Source of the DNA: CAZWDL01 sp964632995 | Lineage (GTDB): Bacteria; Bacteroidota; Bacteroidia; Chitinophagales; Saprospiraceae | Length of the DNA stretch: 64,000 nt | Direction: 5' to 3' | Assembly: GCA_964632995.1 (NCBI GenBank) | Contig: CAZWDL010000019.1 | Location: 1 to 64,000, forward strand | Shown: in pieces, positions 9,300 to 18,825 of the stretch | Numbering within the stretch: the stretch's first letter is position 1 | How the letters are laid out: every line of letters begins with the position of its first letter | Made by a program: the position numbers and the translations under genes | The notes under the pieces: model-generated | What the model was told of the DNA's origin: nothing | What the model saw: only the letters and a program-made list of their open reading frames with translations | The model's database searches: none

Positions 9300-10373
9300 G
9301 TGGAGCCAGGAACGACCAAAATCAAGGATCATTTGAAAGAAGCAACCGCCTCAGCAACCCTGAGTGTCGTCATGCCCGTATACAATGGCGAGCGCTACCT
9401 GAAGGAGGCCATCGACAGTGTGCTGAACCAAACGTTTACGGATTTTGAGCTCCTCATAATTAATGACGGTTCGACAGACCGGTCGATGGACATCGTGGCT
9501 TCTTATGCTGACGAGCGTATCCGCGTACTTGATAACGGTCAGAACCGGGGCATCCCTTATACTCGTAACCGGGGGCTCAAAGAAGCGCGGGGTGCTTACC
9601 TGGCCTGGTGCGATTGCGATGATTTGCTTCATCCCGCAAGATTCGAAAAGCAGATCGACTTTATGAAGCGCCATCCTGAATTCGGGGCCTGCGGCACCCT
9701 GCTCAAGGGCTTCGGCGAGGGTAGGAAAGGCGCCTTCAAAGCCTCGGATGATCCCGAGATCGTTAAAGCTACTCTATTGTTCAAACCCTCCATGCCCAAT
9801 GCCACCGTCATGCTGCGCATGTCGAAAGTCAGAGAACTGGGGTTACTGTATAATCCGGAATTGCCGATTGCCGAGGACTACGAGTTCGTCCTGCGCTGCA
9901 GTATGCACTTTCCGGTAACAAATCTACAGGAAGTGTTGTACTGGTACCGGGCTTCGGAAACCAGTATTATGACGCAGTTCGAGTCCCGGAAACAAGAAAG
10001 TGACCGGATTCATCAGATCGTTCATTCCCAGGCTTTGAATTATTTAGGAATCAAGCCCTCCGAATCTGAACTGCAAATACACCGGCTCATCACTTCGGAG
10101 GAATTGATAGAAGAATATTCAGCATTGGAATCTTGCTTCGAGTGGTTGACTCGGTTGGAAAAAGTTAATCAGGAAAACCGTGTTTACGAAGAAAAGGCCT
10201 TCAGGAAAGTGCTGGCTGACCAGTTCATCTTTGCAAGCAAGAAAGCTTCCAAGCTCGGTTTCCGCACCTGGCGGTTTTACTTGTCGCAGGCTCCTTCCAG
10301 CTTCGGATTCGCCGGCCTCCCCGAAACACTCAAATTAACCATTCGCTGTCTCATCAGAAAGGATAAATTTTAA
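9300..10373 (+). CDS. Family 2 glycosyltransferase
   Basis: The GT-A fold is clear: the opening motif LSVVMPVYNGERYLKEAIDS, the nucleotide-binding LLIINDGSTDRS, and the metal-binding DxD in WCDCDDLLHPARF. This is an inverting cytoplasmic transferase adding a sugar to the lipid-linked repeat unit. The start is GTG at 9300; the nearest in-frame ATG (residue 25) falls inside the first beta strand and cannot be right. The C-terminal 120 residues are helical and specific to this protein. Donor and acceptor sugars are unknown. The following gene starts 3 nt after the stop. Confidence 0.85.
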   Translation: MEPGTTKIKDHLKEATASATLSVVMPVYNGERYLKEAIDSVLNQTFTDFELLIINDGSTDRSMDIVASYADERIRVLDNGQNRGIPYTRNRGLKEARGAYLAWCDCDDLLHPARFEKQIDFMKRHPEFGACGTLLKGFGEGRKGAFKASDDPEIVKATLLFKPSMPNATVMLRMSKVRELGLLYNPELPIAEDYEFVLRCSMHFPVTNLQEVLYWYRASETSIMTQFESRKQESDRIHQIVHSQALNYLGIKPSESELQIHRLITSEELIEEYSALESCFEWLTRLEKVNQENRVYEEKAFRKVLADQFIFASKKASKLGFRTWRFYLSQAPSSFGFAGLPETLKLTIRCLIRKDKF

Positions 10374-10376
10374 GCC

Positions 10377-11498
10377 ATGAGCACTTCTGTACTGAACAAT
10401 ACCGAAAAGACAATTGAAGCATTTATCAATTACGGTGATCCCGGCCAGTTTTTCTGGGATCAGTATGCCGTATTGTGGGCTGAAAGCAGCAGTTGCTCGG
10501 CTTTCCAGTCACCCAATTATCTGCAGTATCTGACGAGACAAGTGGAGGGAACCATTGCCGTTTATCAGTTTTATCACAGACGGGTGCTCACGGGAGCCGC
10601 TTTCTTTCATAAAATAGGCAGCGCATATTATTTCTTAAGTGATTTCAAAACCGATCACAACTTCTTTGTTATCCGCCGGGATGGCTCCGAGGACCTCATA
10701 CAGCAGTTTTTTAATCGATTCCTGGGGGAAGTGAAGGTGGAGAACTGGGCTTTAACCTTGAATAATCAGCCCACCTGGTCAGTCTATTGGGAAGTATTCC
10801 TTCTATCACTTCAAAAAAGCCGTTTGTATCACGATGCGCTAGCGTATTCCGTTTGTCCTATGATGGCTATGGAGTCGCCTCAGGTGATCGCCAAGCGTTT
10901 GACGAAGTCGAAAAATACTCGATACAAGAAAAACCGGTTTCAAAAGGAACACGAAGCGGAATTTGAGATATTTCACGATGATCAGGACCTGGATGATTGG
11001 GTGAGGGATTTTGCCGAAGCCCATATTGTTCGTTGGTCAACGACCAATACGCCTTCCGAATACCTCGATCCGAAGCAACAGGAATTCCTAAAAGAATGTC
11101 TGCTGGCCTGGATTGACGACGGCATCCTGGTTCGCTTTTCCATTAAAGTGAAAGAAAAGCGGGTGGCCTTGTGTATCGGACTTAAGGAAAGAGATGCGCT
11201 GATTCACCATTCTCATACTTACGACCAGGAATACAGTAAGTACAGCCCCGGCAAAGTACTGCTCTACAATATTGGAAAATGGATGGGGGAAAACGGTTTC
11301 TCCACCCTGGATTTCGGTGACGGCAATGAACCTTTTAAGTACAAGTATGCCAACCAGGATCAGGCTCTCTACAGGGTGTTTATTTCTTCTCCTTACAACC
11401 TGTCTTACAGGATTAAGGCTAAAACCATTAAAACTATACGACAGAATAATCACGTGTATGAGTTGTATCTTGATCGCATCAAACCTTATCTGCCCTGA
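10377..11498 (+). CDS. FemAB/BcsL-like GNAT acyltransferase
   Basis: A 373-aa protein of the peptidoglycan-interpeptide/CelD-BcsL N-acyltransferase group. The second GNAT half is recognisable around residues 250-330: VKEKRVALCIGLKERDALIHHSHTYD, then the YSPGKVLLYNIGKWMGENG helix and STLDFGDGNEPFKYKY, the pattern of Acetyltransf_6 proteins in exopolysaccharide clusters. Members transfer acyl or aminoacyl groups to amino-sugars or peptides. Tight spacing (3 nt) to the preceding glycosyltransferase indicates shared translation. Together with the asparagine synthase and two deacetylases downstream it suggests an N-substituted amino-sugar in the product. The acyl donor is unknown. Confidence 0.7.
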   Translation: MSTSVLNNTEKTIEAFINYGDPGQFFWDQYAVLWAESSSCSAFQSPNYLQYLTRQVEGTIAVYQFYHRRVLTGAAFFHKIGSAYYFLSDFKTDHNFFVIRRDGSEDLIQQFFNRFLGEVKVENWALTLNNQPTWSVYWEVFLLSLQKSRLYHDALAYSVCPMMAMESPQVIAKRLTKSKNTRYKKNRFQKEHEAEFEIFHDDQDLDDWVRDFAEAHIVRWSTTNTPSEYLDPKQQEFLKECLLAWIDDGILVRFSIKVKEKRVALCIGLKERDALIHHSHTYDQEYSKYSPGKVLLYNIGKWMGENGFSTLDFGDGNEPFKYKYANQDQALYRVFISSPYNLSYRIKAKTIKTIRQNNHVYELYLDRIKPYLP

Positions 11499-11554
11499 CC
11501 AAAACAACTTTTGCTTATGCAATAAAACAATCGTTTTCCCAAGCTGATAAACAC

Positions 11555-12661
11555 ATGAAAAACAAGAAAAAACTACTCATCGTCACCCAGGATCAGTTCG
11601 GGTACCATATTGACCCCTACGAATTCGCGAAGGGATTAAGGAAGTATTACGCGGTGACCTTTTATTGCTGGGATTACGGCCGTCCGAGGATTGAACTCGA
11701 TGGGGTCCGGGTAATTTATATGAGCCGAAATGGTAACATGCTGAAAAGGAATTTGCGGTTCCGTTTTCAGCTGCTGAAACTGATCCATAAACAGTTTGAT
11801 TACGTTTTTGCGGTTTATTTTGCAGGCGTTTCTGTCATCCACTTGGCTGGGGGAAGGCACTCCCTGATTTGTGATATACGCACCGGTAACGTTTCTGAAA
11901 GTGGATGGACGAGAAATTTTTTCAACTCGCTGCTATATCTCGAGTTGTCAACCTTCCGGAACAAGACCTTCATTTCGCACAGCCTGGCGAAAAAAATCGG
12001 GGTGGGGCGCTATCACCACCTGCCGCTTGGCGCCAACCCAATTCCTTTTGAAAATAAAAAATTCGAGGAGTTTACACTTTTTTATGTGGGTACGCTCACC
12101 GGCAGGTACATGGAAAATACGGTTCGTGGCTTCGGCCTTTTCTACCACAAGTTTAAAGACCGGATCAAGTGCAAGTACATCATCGTTGGCTCCGGCATTG
12201 AGGAGGATATGAAAAAGATACACAACGCCATCGAGGAGTTCCATTTGCAGGATGTGGTGATCCTCAAAGGATATATTCCCCACGATCATCTCGTTCCGCT
12301 CCTGCGGGAAGCGAATATCGGGGTTTCCTATATTCCCATTACAGATTATTTCGATTGCCAACCCCCTACTAAAACCTATGAGTACCTGCTCAGCGGAATG
12401 GCCGTTCTGGCTACCGCGACTCAGGAGAATAAGGAAGTAATTAATAAGGACAATGGCGTATTGGTTGACGATACGCCTCAGGCCCTTGCCGAGGGGTTGC
12501 AGCTCTTGTACGAAAACCGCTTCAGCTATGATGCCCTGTCTATTCAACAGAAAGCCCGGCAGTACTCCTGGGAAAACATCGTTCACGGCAATTTGAACAA
12601 CTACCTGACCGGCATTAGTAATGGAAAAGAGGAATCTGCTGTTGCCTCAATGACGGATTAA
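11555..12661 (+). CDS. GT4-like glycosyltransferase (GT-B fold)
   Basis: A 368-aa protein. The C-terminal Rossmann half is recognisable: LFYVGTLTGRYMENTV, DVVILKGYIPHDHLVPLLREANIGVSYIP spread over about 230-265, and QPPTKTYEYLLSGMAVLAT. In the last, the Glu of TYEY corresponds to the donor-binding glutamate of GT4 enzymes. The N-terminal half (TQDQFGYHIDPYEFAKGLRK) is acceptor-specific. It likely adds one sugar to the repeat unit at the cytoplasmic face. Substrates cannot be predicted. It is 25 nt upstream of the NodB-type deacetylase. Confidence 0.8.
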   Translation: MKNKKKLLIVTQDQFGYHIDPYEFAKGLRKYYAVTFYCWDYGRPRIELDGVRVIYMSRNGNMLKRNLRFRFQLLKLIHKQFDYVFAVYFAGVSVIHLAGGRHSLICDIRTGNVSESGWTRNFFNSLLYLELSTFRNKTFISHSLAKKIGVGRYHHLPLGANPIPFENKKFEEFTLFYVGTLTGRYMENTVRGFGLFYHKFKDRIKCKYIIVGSGIEEDMKKIHNAIEEFHLQDVVILKGYIPHDHLVPLLREANIGVSYIPITDYFDCQPPTKTYEYLLSGMAVLATATQENKEVINKDNGVLVDDTPQALAEGLQLLYENRFSYDALSIQQKARQYSWENIVHGNLNNYLTGISNGKEESAVASMTD

Positions 12662-12686
12662 CAAATTATGCTATTCAGAAGCTTAA

Positions 12687-13604
12687 ATGCATTCCCAAAT
12701 GATCAAAAAAACGATTAAAGAAGCGGTCGCCTATTCCTTGTTGCAAACTTACAGGGAAGATCATAAGGCGATAGATGATATCGTATCGGTTTTTTTTCAC
12801 GATCCTCCTAAAAAGCTTTTTGAAAGTGTGCTGGAATGGCTGAAAGCCAATGGTTACACCTTCATTTCTCTGAAAGAACTGGATGAGCTGATCCATAGCG
12901 AAGGACAGAAGTCCCCGGATAGAAAGTTGGCTTTCATTTCTTTTGACGATGCCTGGAGAGGCAATTTGGAATTGATCAAATCGATCGAAAAGTACCAGGC
13001 GCCGATCGCTATTTTTGTGCCGACCGAAGCGATAGCCGAAGGCAATTACTGGTGGGAATACGCCAGTATCAAGGGGCAGCACCTGCATACCGGAATTAAA
13101 GACGTAGAATCCTTTAAGAAACTACCCGGTTCCAAATTCAGGAAGAAAATCAAAACACTCAAGGAGCGCTTCAATCTTCATCGCAGCAGCATGACCAAAA
13201 AGGAACTCGTCAATTTGAGTAAACACGGGCTGGTCACCCTGGGATCCCATACGGTCACACATCCTATTTTGGAACAATGCACCCCGGAACGACAGGCCTT
13301 CGAGCTGATCGAGAGTAAGAATAAGCTCAGCGAATGGCTTGATCACGAAATAGAGTACCTGGCCTATCCCAACGGTGATTTTGATGAGCACACCATTAAA
13401 ATCGCTCATGAAACCGGCTACAGACTCTGCTTTTCCACCCTGCCGGGCAGGATTGATGTGGAAAAAGTAAATCCTTACATCATACCTCGCAACTCCATTG
13501 AGGATGACCACGGTTACTACGAAAGCATATCCAAACTGCTGGGCGTCTGGCAAAAGTTCAAAAGCACCTGGAACAGAAAACCCAGCATCGATGTACCGGT
13601 GTAG
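12687..13604 (+). CDS. Polysaccharide deacetylase (NodB domain)
   Basis: A CE4/NodB domain is visible: motif 1 ISFDDAWRG with the catalytic base and metal aspartates Asp87-Asp88, motif 2 LGSHTVTHP with metal ligands His188 and His192, and a later motif EYLAYPNGDF. There is no signal peptide or membrane segment, so it probably acts in the cytoplasm on a lipid-linked or nucleotide-linked amino-sugar instead of on the exported polymer. Between the motifs there is an insertion (about residues 110-175), as in other EPS-locus members. All metal ligands are present, so activity is expected. Acceptor identity is unknown. Confidence 0.82.
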   Translation: MHSQMIKKTIKEAVAYSLLQTYREDHKAIDDIVSVFFHDPPKKLFESVLEWLKANGYTFISLKELDELIHSEGQKSPDRKLAFISFDDAWRGNLELIKSIEKYQAPIAIFVPTEAIAEGNYWWEYASIKGQHLHTGIKDVESFKKLPGSKFRKKIKTLKERFNLHRSSMTKKELVNLSKHGLVTLGSHTVTHPILEQCTPERQAFELIESKNKLSEWLDHEIEYLAYPNGDFDEHTIKIAHETGYRLCFSTLPGRIDVEKVNPYIIPRNSIEDDHGYYESISKLLGVWQKFKSTWNRKPSIDVPV

Positions 13605-13714
13605 TACTTTCTGGTGGATTTTGTGGAGCTGCTTTATCAAGAAAACTTCCTTGCGGCAATTTCGCTTGTTTAGAAAGCCGCCATTTTAAAAACCAAGTGA
13701 AAAAGTGAGTTGAA

Positions 13715-14680
13715 ATGAAGATACTCTTCATCACCAATATGTATCCGACAGCCGAAAATCCCGTTTTTGGTATTTTCGTTAAAGAGCAGATTGATGATAT
13801 CGTTAAAGCTTTGCAAGTGGAATGGGGGGTATACTTTATTAATGCCCGCTATGAAGGCAAATTAAAATACCTGCGGTCCATCTTTGAGATACCTCTTAAA
13901 ATCTGGAGGGGAAAATTCGATATCGTACATATCCACTACGGCCTTTCTGCGTTATTTCTACTGTTTTTCAGACCTAAGGCAAAGATATTTTTAACCTTGC
14001 ATGGTGCTGATATCCTCATCAAACAAGAGCGGCGCATACAGGTTTGGATCACCAAGCGTATATTGCGAAAAGTGGATAAGGTGTATATCCTCAACCCGGA
14101 AATGGAGGCGATCGTCAAGCCGCTCAATTCCAATTATGAGATACTCCCTTGCGGCGTAAATACGGACTTCTTTAAACCCAACGGCTTCAAAACAAACAAG
14201 GAACAGAGCCGGAAGGTGGTATTCACGAGTAATCCGCAGGAAAAGGTTAAGAATTTCCCCCTGTTCCAGGAGGTGATTCAGTTACTGGATAAACAATCCG
14301 GAAAGAAGATCGAGTACAAATGCATCCATCAGCTGTCGAGAGCCGGCGTACGCGACCTGTTGAACAGCGCCGATTGCCTGCTCATGACCTCGATCAGCGA
14401 AGGGTCGCCGCAAGTTATAAAGGAAGCGCTTTCCTGCGGCTTGCCCATCGTCTCTGTCCCGGTAGGCGATGTACCTTCCATGACACAGGACATTCCACAC
14501 TGTTACGTATCCAATTCCTATTCGCCCCAGGAATTGTCCGATTTGGTCGCCTTGTCCTTTAGGCGGGAGAACGGCGATACCGAAGTGATCAGAGAAGCTT
14601 TTATCAACAAAGGGATTTACGATCACGTTTCGGTTACCCGGCGCCTGATCGAAAACTACCGGAAGGCCTTATCCATTTAG
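13715..14680 (+). CDS. Family 4 glycosyltransferase
   Basis: A 321-aa GT-B enzyme opening with the canonical MKILFITNMYPTAENPVFGIFV and containing FDIVHIHYGL and, in the C-terminal half, SEGSPQVIKEALSCGLPIVS. In that motif the two glutamates eight residues apart are the GT4 E-x7-E signature. It is somewhat short for GT4, yet both Rossmann halves are represented. It is a retaining transferase, presumably for the repeat unit. It is 110 nt downstream of the deacetylase and 31 nt before the PIG-L gene. Confidence 0.88.
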   Translation: MKILFITNMYPTAENPVFGIFVKEQIDDIVKALQVEWGVYFINARYEGKLKYLRSIFEIPLKIWRGKFDIVHIHYGLSALFLLFFRPKAKIFLTLHGADILIKQERRIQVWITKRILRKVDKVYILNPEMEAIVKPLNSNYEILPCGVNTDFFKPNGFKTNKEQSRKVVFTSNPQEKVKNFPLFQEVIQLLDKQSGKKIEYKCIHQLSRAGVRDLLNSADCLLMTSISEGSPQVIKEALSCGLPIVSVPVGDVPSMTQDIPHCYVSNSYSPQELSDLVALSFRRENGDTEVIREAFINKGIYDHVSVTRRLIENYRKALSI

Positions 14681-14711
14681 GCGGTATCCGCATCACTGTT
14701 ACTCAAGGATC

Positions 14712-16124
14712 ATGATGAAGCAAATCAACAAGTTCTCCGGTGCCTGGATGAGATGGACCTTACTGCTGGGCGTGGTATTGTTGCTGTTAATTGGCCTGTC
14801 GGGGGTGGTTATACAAAAGAAACGCACCTCTATCTATCCTTATGAGGTGAAACAGGACTACCATTACAACCTCGATCTTTTCCCTTCCCTCGAAATTGAG
14901 GTGAGCGGTGGAGAAATTACGCTTCCCGATACACTCGGCTCCAATTATACGGCCTTGCTCAAACTGAATATCGAATCTACGACGATGGGAAAGCTGTTTC
15001 AGCCGGCGCTGAGAATGAAGTCGGGGAAAACGGAACTGATCCAATATTTTGAACACGGCGCAAAGGGGGGGCGGTATATCAACCTGAGTTCGCTGATCGG
15101 GCAGGGCGCCACTCAAATCGAATTGTTGAGGGAAAACATCACTTTCGGGGATCAGACCGGCACGCTGACGCTGTTTGAAAATCCGGTTTCGCCCGAATCG
15201 AAGGTTCTGGTCATCTCCCCTCATCCCGACGATGCTGAAATCGCGGCCTACGGGCTGTACAGCCGCTATCCCGACGCGTTTGTTCTCACAGTCACTGCCA
15301 GGGAAGCAGGCGACCTGAAATACGACGAACTATATACCGATACGCTTAGTCATCAGCTCAAAATCGGTCAGATCAGAACCTGGAACAGCGTGACGGTTCC
15401 CTTGCTGGCCGGAATCGCTCCTGAAAATGCATTGAATTTCGGTTTTTTCGACGGTACGCTGAAGCTGATGTACGAACGCAACCCTTCGGAGGTAGAATCC
15501 CGGCAGACCGGCACAACGGATATAAACACGTTTCGCCGCTTTAATATTTCTCCTTTGGAAGACAGTCTCCGGGGCGGCGCGAATTGGGATGCCCTGGTGG
15601 AGAACCTGAAGCTGATCCTGATCAGAGTCGATCCGGATATTATTGTCACCCCTTACCCTGCTCTGGATACACACGATGATCATAAATACGCCTCGGTGGC
15701 TCTTTTCCAGGCACTGCAGGACCTGAAAATCAGAAAGGGAAACCTGCTGCTTTATTCCAACCACTACGTAGCCAATGAATATTATCCTTACGGAAAAACC
15801 GGAGGCGTGGTTTCGCTGCCTCCCAATTTCGTCGATGATATTTACTTTAAAGGCGTCTACTCTTGTTCCCTGCCTGCATCCATGCAGGGAGACAAAGTGC
15901 TTGCCCTCGAATCGATGAATGATTTAAGACCCGACACGGAATGGCGGTTTTCAGAAAATGCCCTCAGCAATTCAATCGACAGGATAAAGACGGAAGTCAC
16001 GGGCAAAGAGAACAGCTATTTCAAAAGGGCGGTCAGAAGCAACGAGTTGTTCTTTGTGGTACCCATCCAGGATATTTATACTAATACCTTTCTCAATGAA
16101 TTAATGGGGGGCAAGGCTATCTGA
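14712..16124 (+). CDS. Membrane-anchored PIG-L family deacetylase
   Basis: One N-terminal membrane helix (about residues 14-34) and a beta-rich segment to about residue 155 precede a PIG-L/LmbE domain starting VLVISPHPDDAEIAAYG, with the zinc ligands and base His171, Asp173 and Asp174. A downstream THDDH motif near residue 320 supplies further metal ligands. PIG-L enzymes hydrolyse N-acetyl groups from GlcNAc derivatives. The anchor places the catalytic domain outside the cytoplasm, so it may act after flipping or during polymerisation. This is the second deacetylase in the locus, of a different fold from the NodB protein. Confidence 0.82.
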   Translation: MMKQINKFSGAWMRWTLLLGVVLLLLIGLSGVVIQKKRTSIYPYEVKQDYHYNLDLFPSLEIEVSGGEITLPDTLGSNYTALLKLNIESTTMGKLFQPALRMKSGKTELIQYFEHGAKGGRYINLSSLIGQGATQIELLRENITFGDQTGTLTLFENPVSPESKVLVISPHPDDAEIAAYGLYSRYPDAFVLTVTAREAGDLKYDELYTDTLSHQLKIGQIRTWNSVTVPLLAGIAPENALNFGFFDGTLKLMYERNPSEVESRQTGTTDINTFRRFNISPLEDSLRGGANWDALVENLKLILIRVDPDIIVTPYPALDTHDDHKYASVALFQALQDLKIRKGNLLLYSNHYVANEYYPYGKTGGVVSLPPNFVDDIYFKGVYSCSLPASMQGDKVLALESMNDLRPDTEWRFSENALSNSIDRIKTEVTGKENSYFKRAVRSNELFFVVPIQDIYTNTFLNELMGGKAI

Positions 16125-16167
16125 GCCACCCAATTACCTTCACTTGTCTTCAAGTTAACCAAATGTC

Positions 16168-18027
16168 ATGTGTGGAATTGCTGGATCAGTTAATATACCG
16201 ATAGAGGAATCAACGCTTAGTCTGATTGAACACCGCGGACCGGATTACCAGGAGCTGGTAACCCGGCAGATAGGGAGTAATCAAGTTTTTCTGGGACATA
16301 CGCGCCTGTCAATTCTCGACCTTTCTGAAGCGGGCAATCAGCCCATGTTTACGGATTGTGGAAAGTACGCCATCGTATTTAACGGAGAAGTGTATAATCA
16401 CCGGGATCTGAGAGCCCAACTTCCCGGGATTAATTTCCGGGGCCATTCGGATACCGAGACCATCCTGTACTACATTCGCGAATACGGTATCGACCGGGTG
16501 AATGATTTCAGCGGTATTTTTGCCTTCGCCTTCCTGGATATTTCCCAAGGGAAACTTTATCTCGTGAGAGACCACTTCGGGGTGAAACCGCTGTACTATC
16601 ATCTGTCTGACCAGGGGATGGTGTTCTCCTCCGAACTGAAAATCCTGCTCAGTGCGGGGGTAAAAAAAGCCATTGACCTTCCGGCGCTGGACACCCTGCT
16701 AGCACTGCGTTACAATCCTTCCCCCGAAACAATTTTTGAGGGTATTTCTAAATTGAACCCGGCCACCTATCTGAGCTATGATATCCATGATCAGCAGTGG
16801 GAAAAAAAGAAGTACTGGAACCCTACTTATAAGGTCAATTACCAGATATCGGAAGAAGAGGCCGTGGAAGAATACGCCCGGCTTTTTGAAGCAGCAGTGA
16901 AAAAACAATTGATGTCGGACGTGCCGGTGGGGTTATTCCTCAGCGGAGGGTTGGATTCGGCCCTCGTCGGCAGCATCATGATGCAGCATACCAGTTATCC
17001 GGTCAATACTTTCACCGTTGGCTTTCAGGGCGAAGGCAATTACAACGAACTGGAAGATGCCCGTATCACTGCCGAACTGATCGGTTCCCGCCACACCGGT
17101 GAGTTCATCAACCGGAAACAATATCTGGAGTATTTCCGGCAGTCGTTTTTCCACACGGAAGAACCCATTGCCGAACCCACAATTCCGGCGCTGTACCACG
17201 TCTCCAAAATGGCTGCCCGGAAGGTGAAAGTAGTGCTGAGCGGACAGGGCGCGGACGAGCCCATGGCGGGCTACAAACGCTACTACGGCGAGGTACTGAT
17301 GTCAAAGTACGGGCCTATCCTCAAACGGATTCCTTACAAACTGGCGCGACGCTTCTTCAGGGCCAACGAATCCTATCAGCGAGGTATTTATTCCTCACAA
17401 TTCGATAATGAGCTGGATCGCTTCCTGGCTATCTACAACATCTTCTCCGGCGAAATGAAATCGGCCGTGTACAACCAGGAAGTTGCTGAGGCCGTAACAA
17501 CCAATATTAAGCCCTTTTTTGAAAAATACTACGAGGAACTCCATCAGCGCAACGGTGATTCCCTCAACCACCTGCTGTACCTGGATACCCGCACTATGCT
17601 GCCGGATAACCTCTTGCTGTTCAACGATAAAATCACCATGGCGCATTCCATCGAAAACCGGGTGCCTTTTCTGGATAAAGACCTGGTGGCCTTTGTCGAA
17701 TCACTGCCCTCGCACTACAAGCTGAATGGGAAAGTACGCAAGTATCTGGAAAAAAAGGCCGCCCGCAAGTGGCTGCCCGATGAGCTGATCAACCGGAAAA
17801 AGCGAGCCTTCGAAACCCCCGTCGTCGATTGGTTTAAGGAGGAATTGTTTAATGAACTGGTCGATCTGTTCAACCAGCAGCAGAGCTTTTCCCGCATTTA
17901 TTTCGAACGGGAAGCCCTGATTAAAATGCTGCAGCTGCACCGCAGTGGGAAGCGAGATTTCGGCAAACAGATATTCATCTTGTACTCACTCGAACTGTGG
18001 TATCAGAATTTTTATTTGAAATGCTGA
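16168..18027 (+). CDS. asnB: Glutamine-hydrolysing asparagine synthase
   Basis: The N-terminal glutaminase domain begins MCGIAGSV, with Cys2 as the nucleophile exposed after Met removal, and contains RLSILDLSEAGNQPM and FNGEVYNH. The synthetase half has the PP-loop LSGGLDS at 258-264 and SGQGADEPMAGYKRYYGE. At 619 aa it has the length of AsnB paralogues found in capsule loci (WbpS-like), which amidate uronic acid or amino-acid substituents of the glycan instead of supplying free asparagine. Both active sites look intact. Position within the operon argues for glycan amidation; the exact acceptor is unknown. Confidence 0.9.
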   Translation: MCGIAGSVNIPIEESTLSLIEHRGPDYQELVTRQIGSNQVFLGHTRLSILDLSEAGNQPMFTDCGKYAIVFNGEVYNHRDLRAQLPGINFRGHSDTETILYYIREYGIDRVNDFSGIFAFAFLDISQGKLYLVRDHFGVKPLYYHLSDQGMVFSSELKILLSAGVKKAIDLPALDTLLALRYNPSPETIFEGISKLNPATYLSYDIHDQQWEKKKYWNPTYKVNYQISEEEAVEEYARLFEAAVKKQLMSDVPVGLFLSGGLDSALVGSIMMQHTSYPVNTFTVGFQGEGNYNELEDARITAELIGSRHTGEFINRKQYLEYFRQSFFHTEEPIAEPTIPALYHVSKMAARKVKVVLSGQGADEPMAGYKRYYGEVLMSKYGPILKRIPYKLARRFFRANESYQRGIYSSQFDNELDRFLAIYNIFSGEMKSAVYNQEVAEAVTTNIKPFFEKYYEELHQRNGDSLNHLLYLDTRTMLPDNLLLFNDKITMAHSIENRVPFLDKDLVAFVESLPSHYKLNGKVRKYLEKKAARKWLPDELINRKKRAFETPVVDWFKEELFNELVDLFNQQQSFSRIYFEREALIKMLQLHRSGKRDFGKQIFILYSLELWYQNFYLKC

Positions 18028-18092
18028 GAATAGGGTAACGGTCTTATTGATAAACCCTGTTTTTACAGAATGAACAAGTTGATACACCTGTT

Positions 18093-18578
18093 ATGAAAAC
18101 AAGCAAAAAAAAGAAAGTGATTCTTATTTGTTCGGATGGCGGACATCTGGCCCAAATACTGGAGTTGAGGGAAATGTTTGTCAAATACGATTATGTGCTG
18201 GTTACTGAAAAAACGGTTACTACTTTGCCCCTGCAAGAAAAATTCAACATGTTTTTTCTTCACGGTCGCTCAAAGGGGAAGAAGAGAGGGGTTGAGTTTT
18301 TTACAAAGACTTTTTTGAATTTCTTTTTGTCCTTGAAGTTGTTAATTAGGCATTACCCTAAAGTGATTATAACAACGGGGAGCCACACCGCCGTTCCCAT
18401 GTGTTTACTGGGCAAACTGCTAGGGGTGAAAATCGTCTGGATTTTGTCCTTTGCACGGATCAATTCAAGGGCCTTTTCAGCAGATATAATTTATCCTATC
18501 TCGGACAAGTTCATCATCCAATGGCCGGGGATGAAGCAGATCTATAAAAAATCAATTTATTTGGGAGGGATATATTAG
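18093..18578 (+). CDS. Alg14/PssD-type glycosyltransferase membrane subunit
   Basis: A 161-aa protein resembling the membrane-recruiting half of the split GT1/GT28-type transferase: ILICSDGGHLAQILELREMF near the N-terminus, then VIITTGSHTAVPMCLLGKLLGVKIVWILSFARI and the C-terminal DKFIIQWPGM. The eukaryotic homologue Alg14 tethers Alg13; the rhizobial pair is PssD/PssE. The catalytic partner is encoded at 18826-19305. A 247-nt gap filled by a palindromic repeat separates the two, whereas elsewhere such pairs are usually adjacent. Confidence 0.82.
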   Translation: MKTSKKKKVILICSDGGHLAQILELREMFVKYDYVLVTEKTVTTLPLQEKFNMFFLHGRSKGKKRGVEFFTKTFLNFFLSLKLLIRHYPKVIITTGSHTAVPMCLLGKLLGVKIVWILSFARINSRAFSADIIYPISDKFIIQWPGMKQIYKKSIYLGGIY

Positions 18579-18612
18579 GAGCATGTATAAATTTAGCTCC
18601 CGGGGCAGCAAG

Positions 18613-18768
18613 GCTATGTCCCAAAAGTCACCGTCGATAATTCTGGTCTCTTTGGGCCCTGCTTTTCGTTGCTCGTCGGTCACAGAACCCCGGCTATGCT
18701 CTCTCCTCGAGCCTCAGGCAGGGCCAAAACAGCCTCATAATTCTTTTAAATAACTTCTGGGACAAAGC
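18613..18768. repeat. MITE-like nested palindromic element, copy 1
   Basis: Terminal inverted repeats GCTATGTCCCAAAAGT (18613-18628) and ACTTCTGGGACAAAGC (18753-18768) match at 14 of 16 positions. Inside, CTTTGGGCCCTGC and GCAGGGCCAAAA form a second inverted pair. The centre contains CCGGCTATGCTC followed by GAGCCTCA, motifs shared with the elements at 22425 and 57203. No reading frame is present. It lies between the Alg14-like and Alg13-like genes. Confidence 0.7.
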
Positions 18769-18825
18769 ACTACTGAGCGTATTTTCGGAAAACAATGGAT
18801 TTATTTTTCATCTAATTCCAAACCC

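Noticed and set aside
18579..18825. A fused Alg14-Alg13 reading frame across the gap
   Set aside because: The stop at 18578 is followed by palindromic repeat DNA with no coding character, so the two are separate genes.
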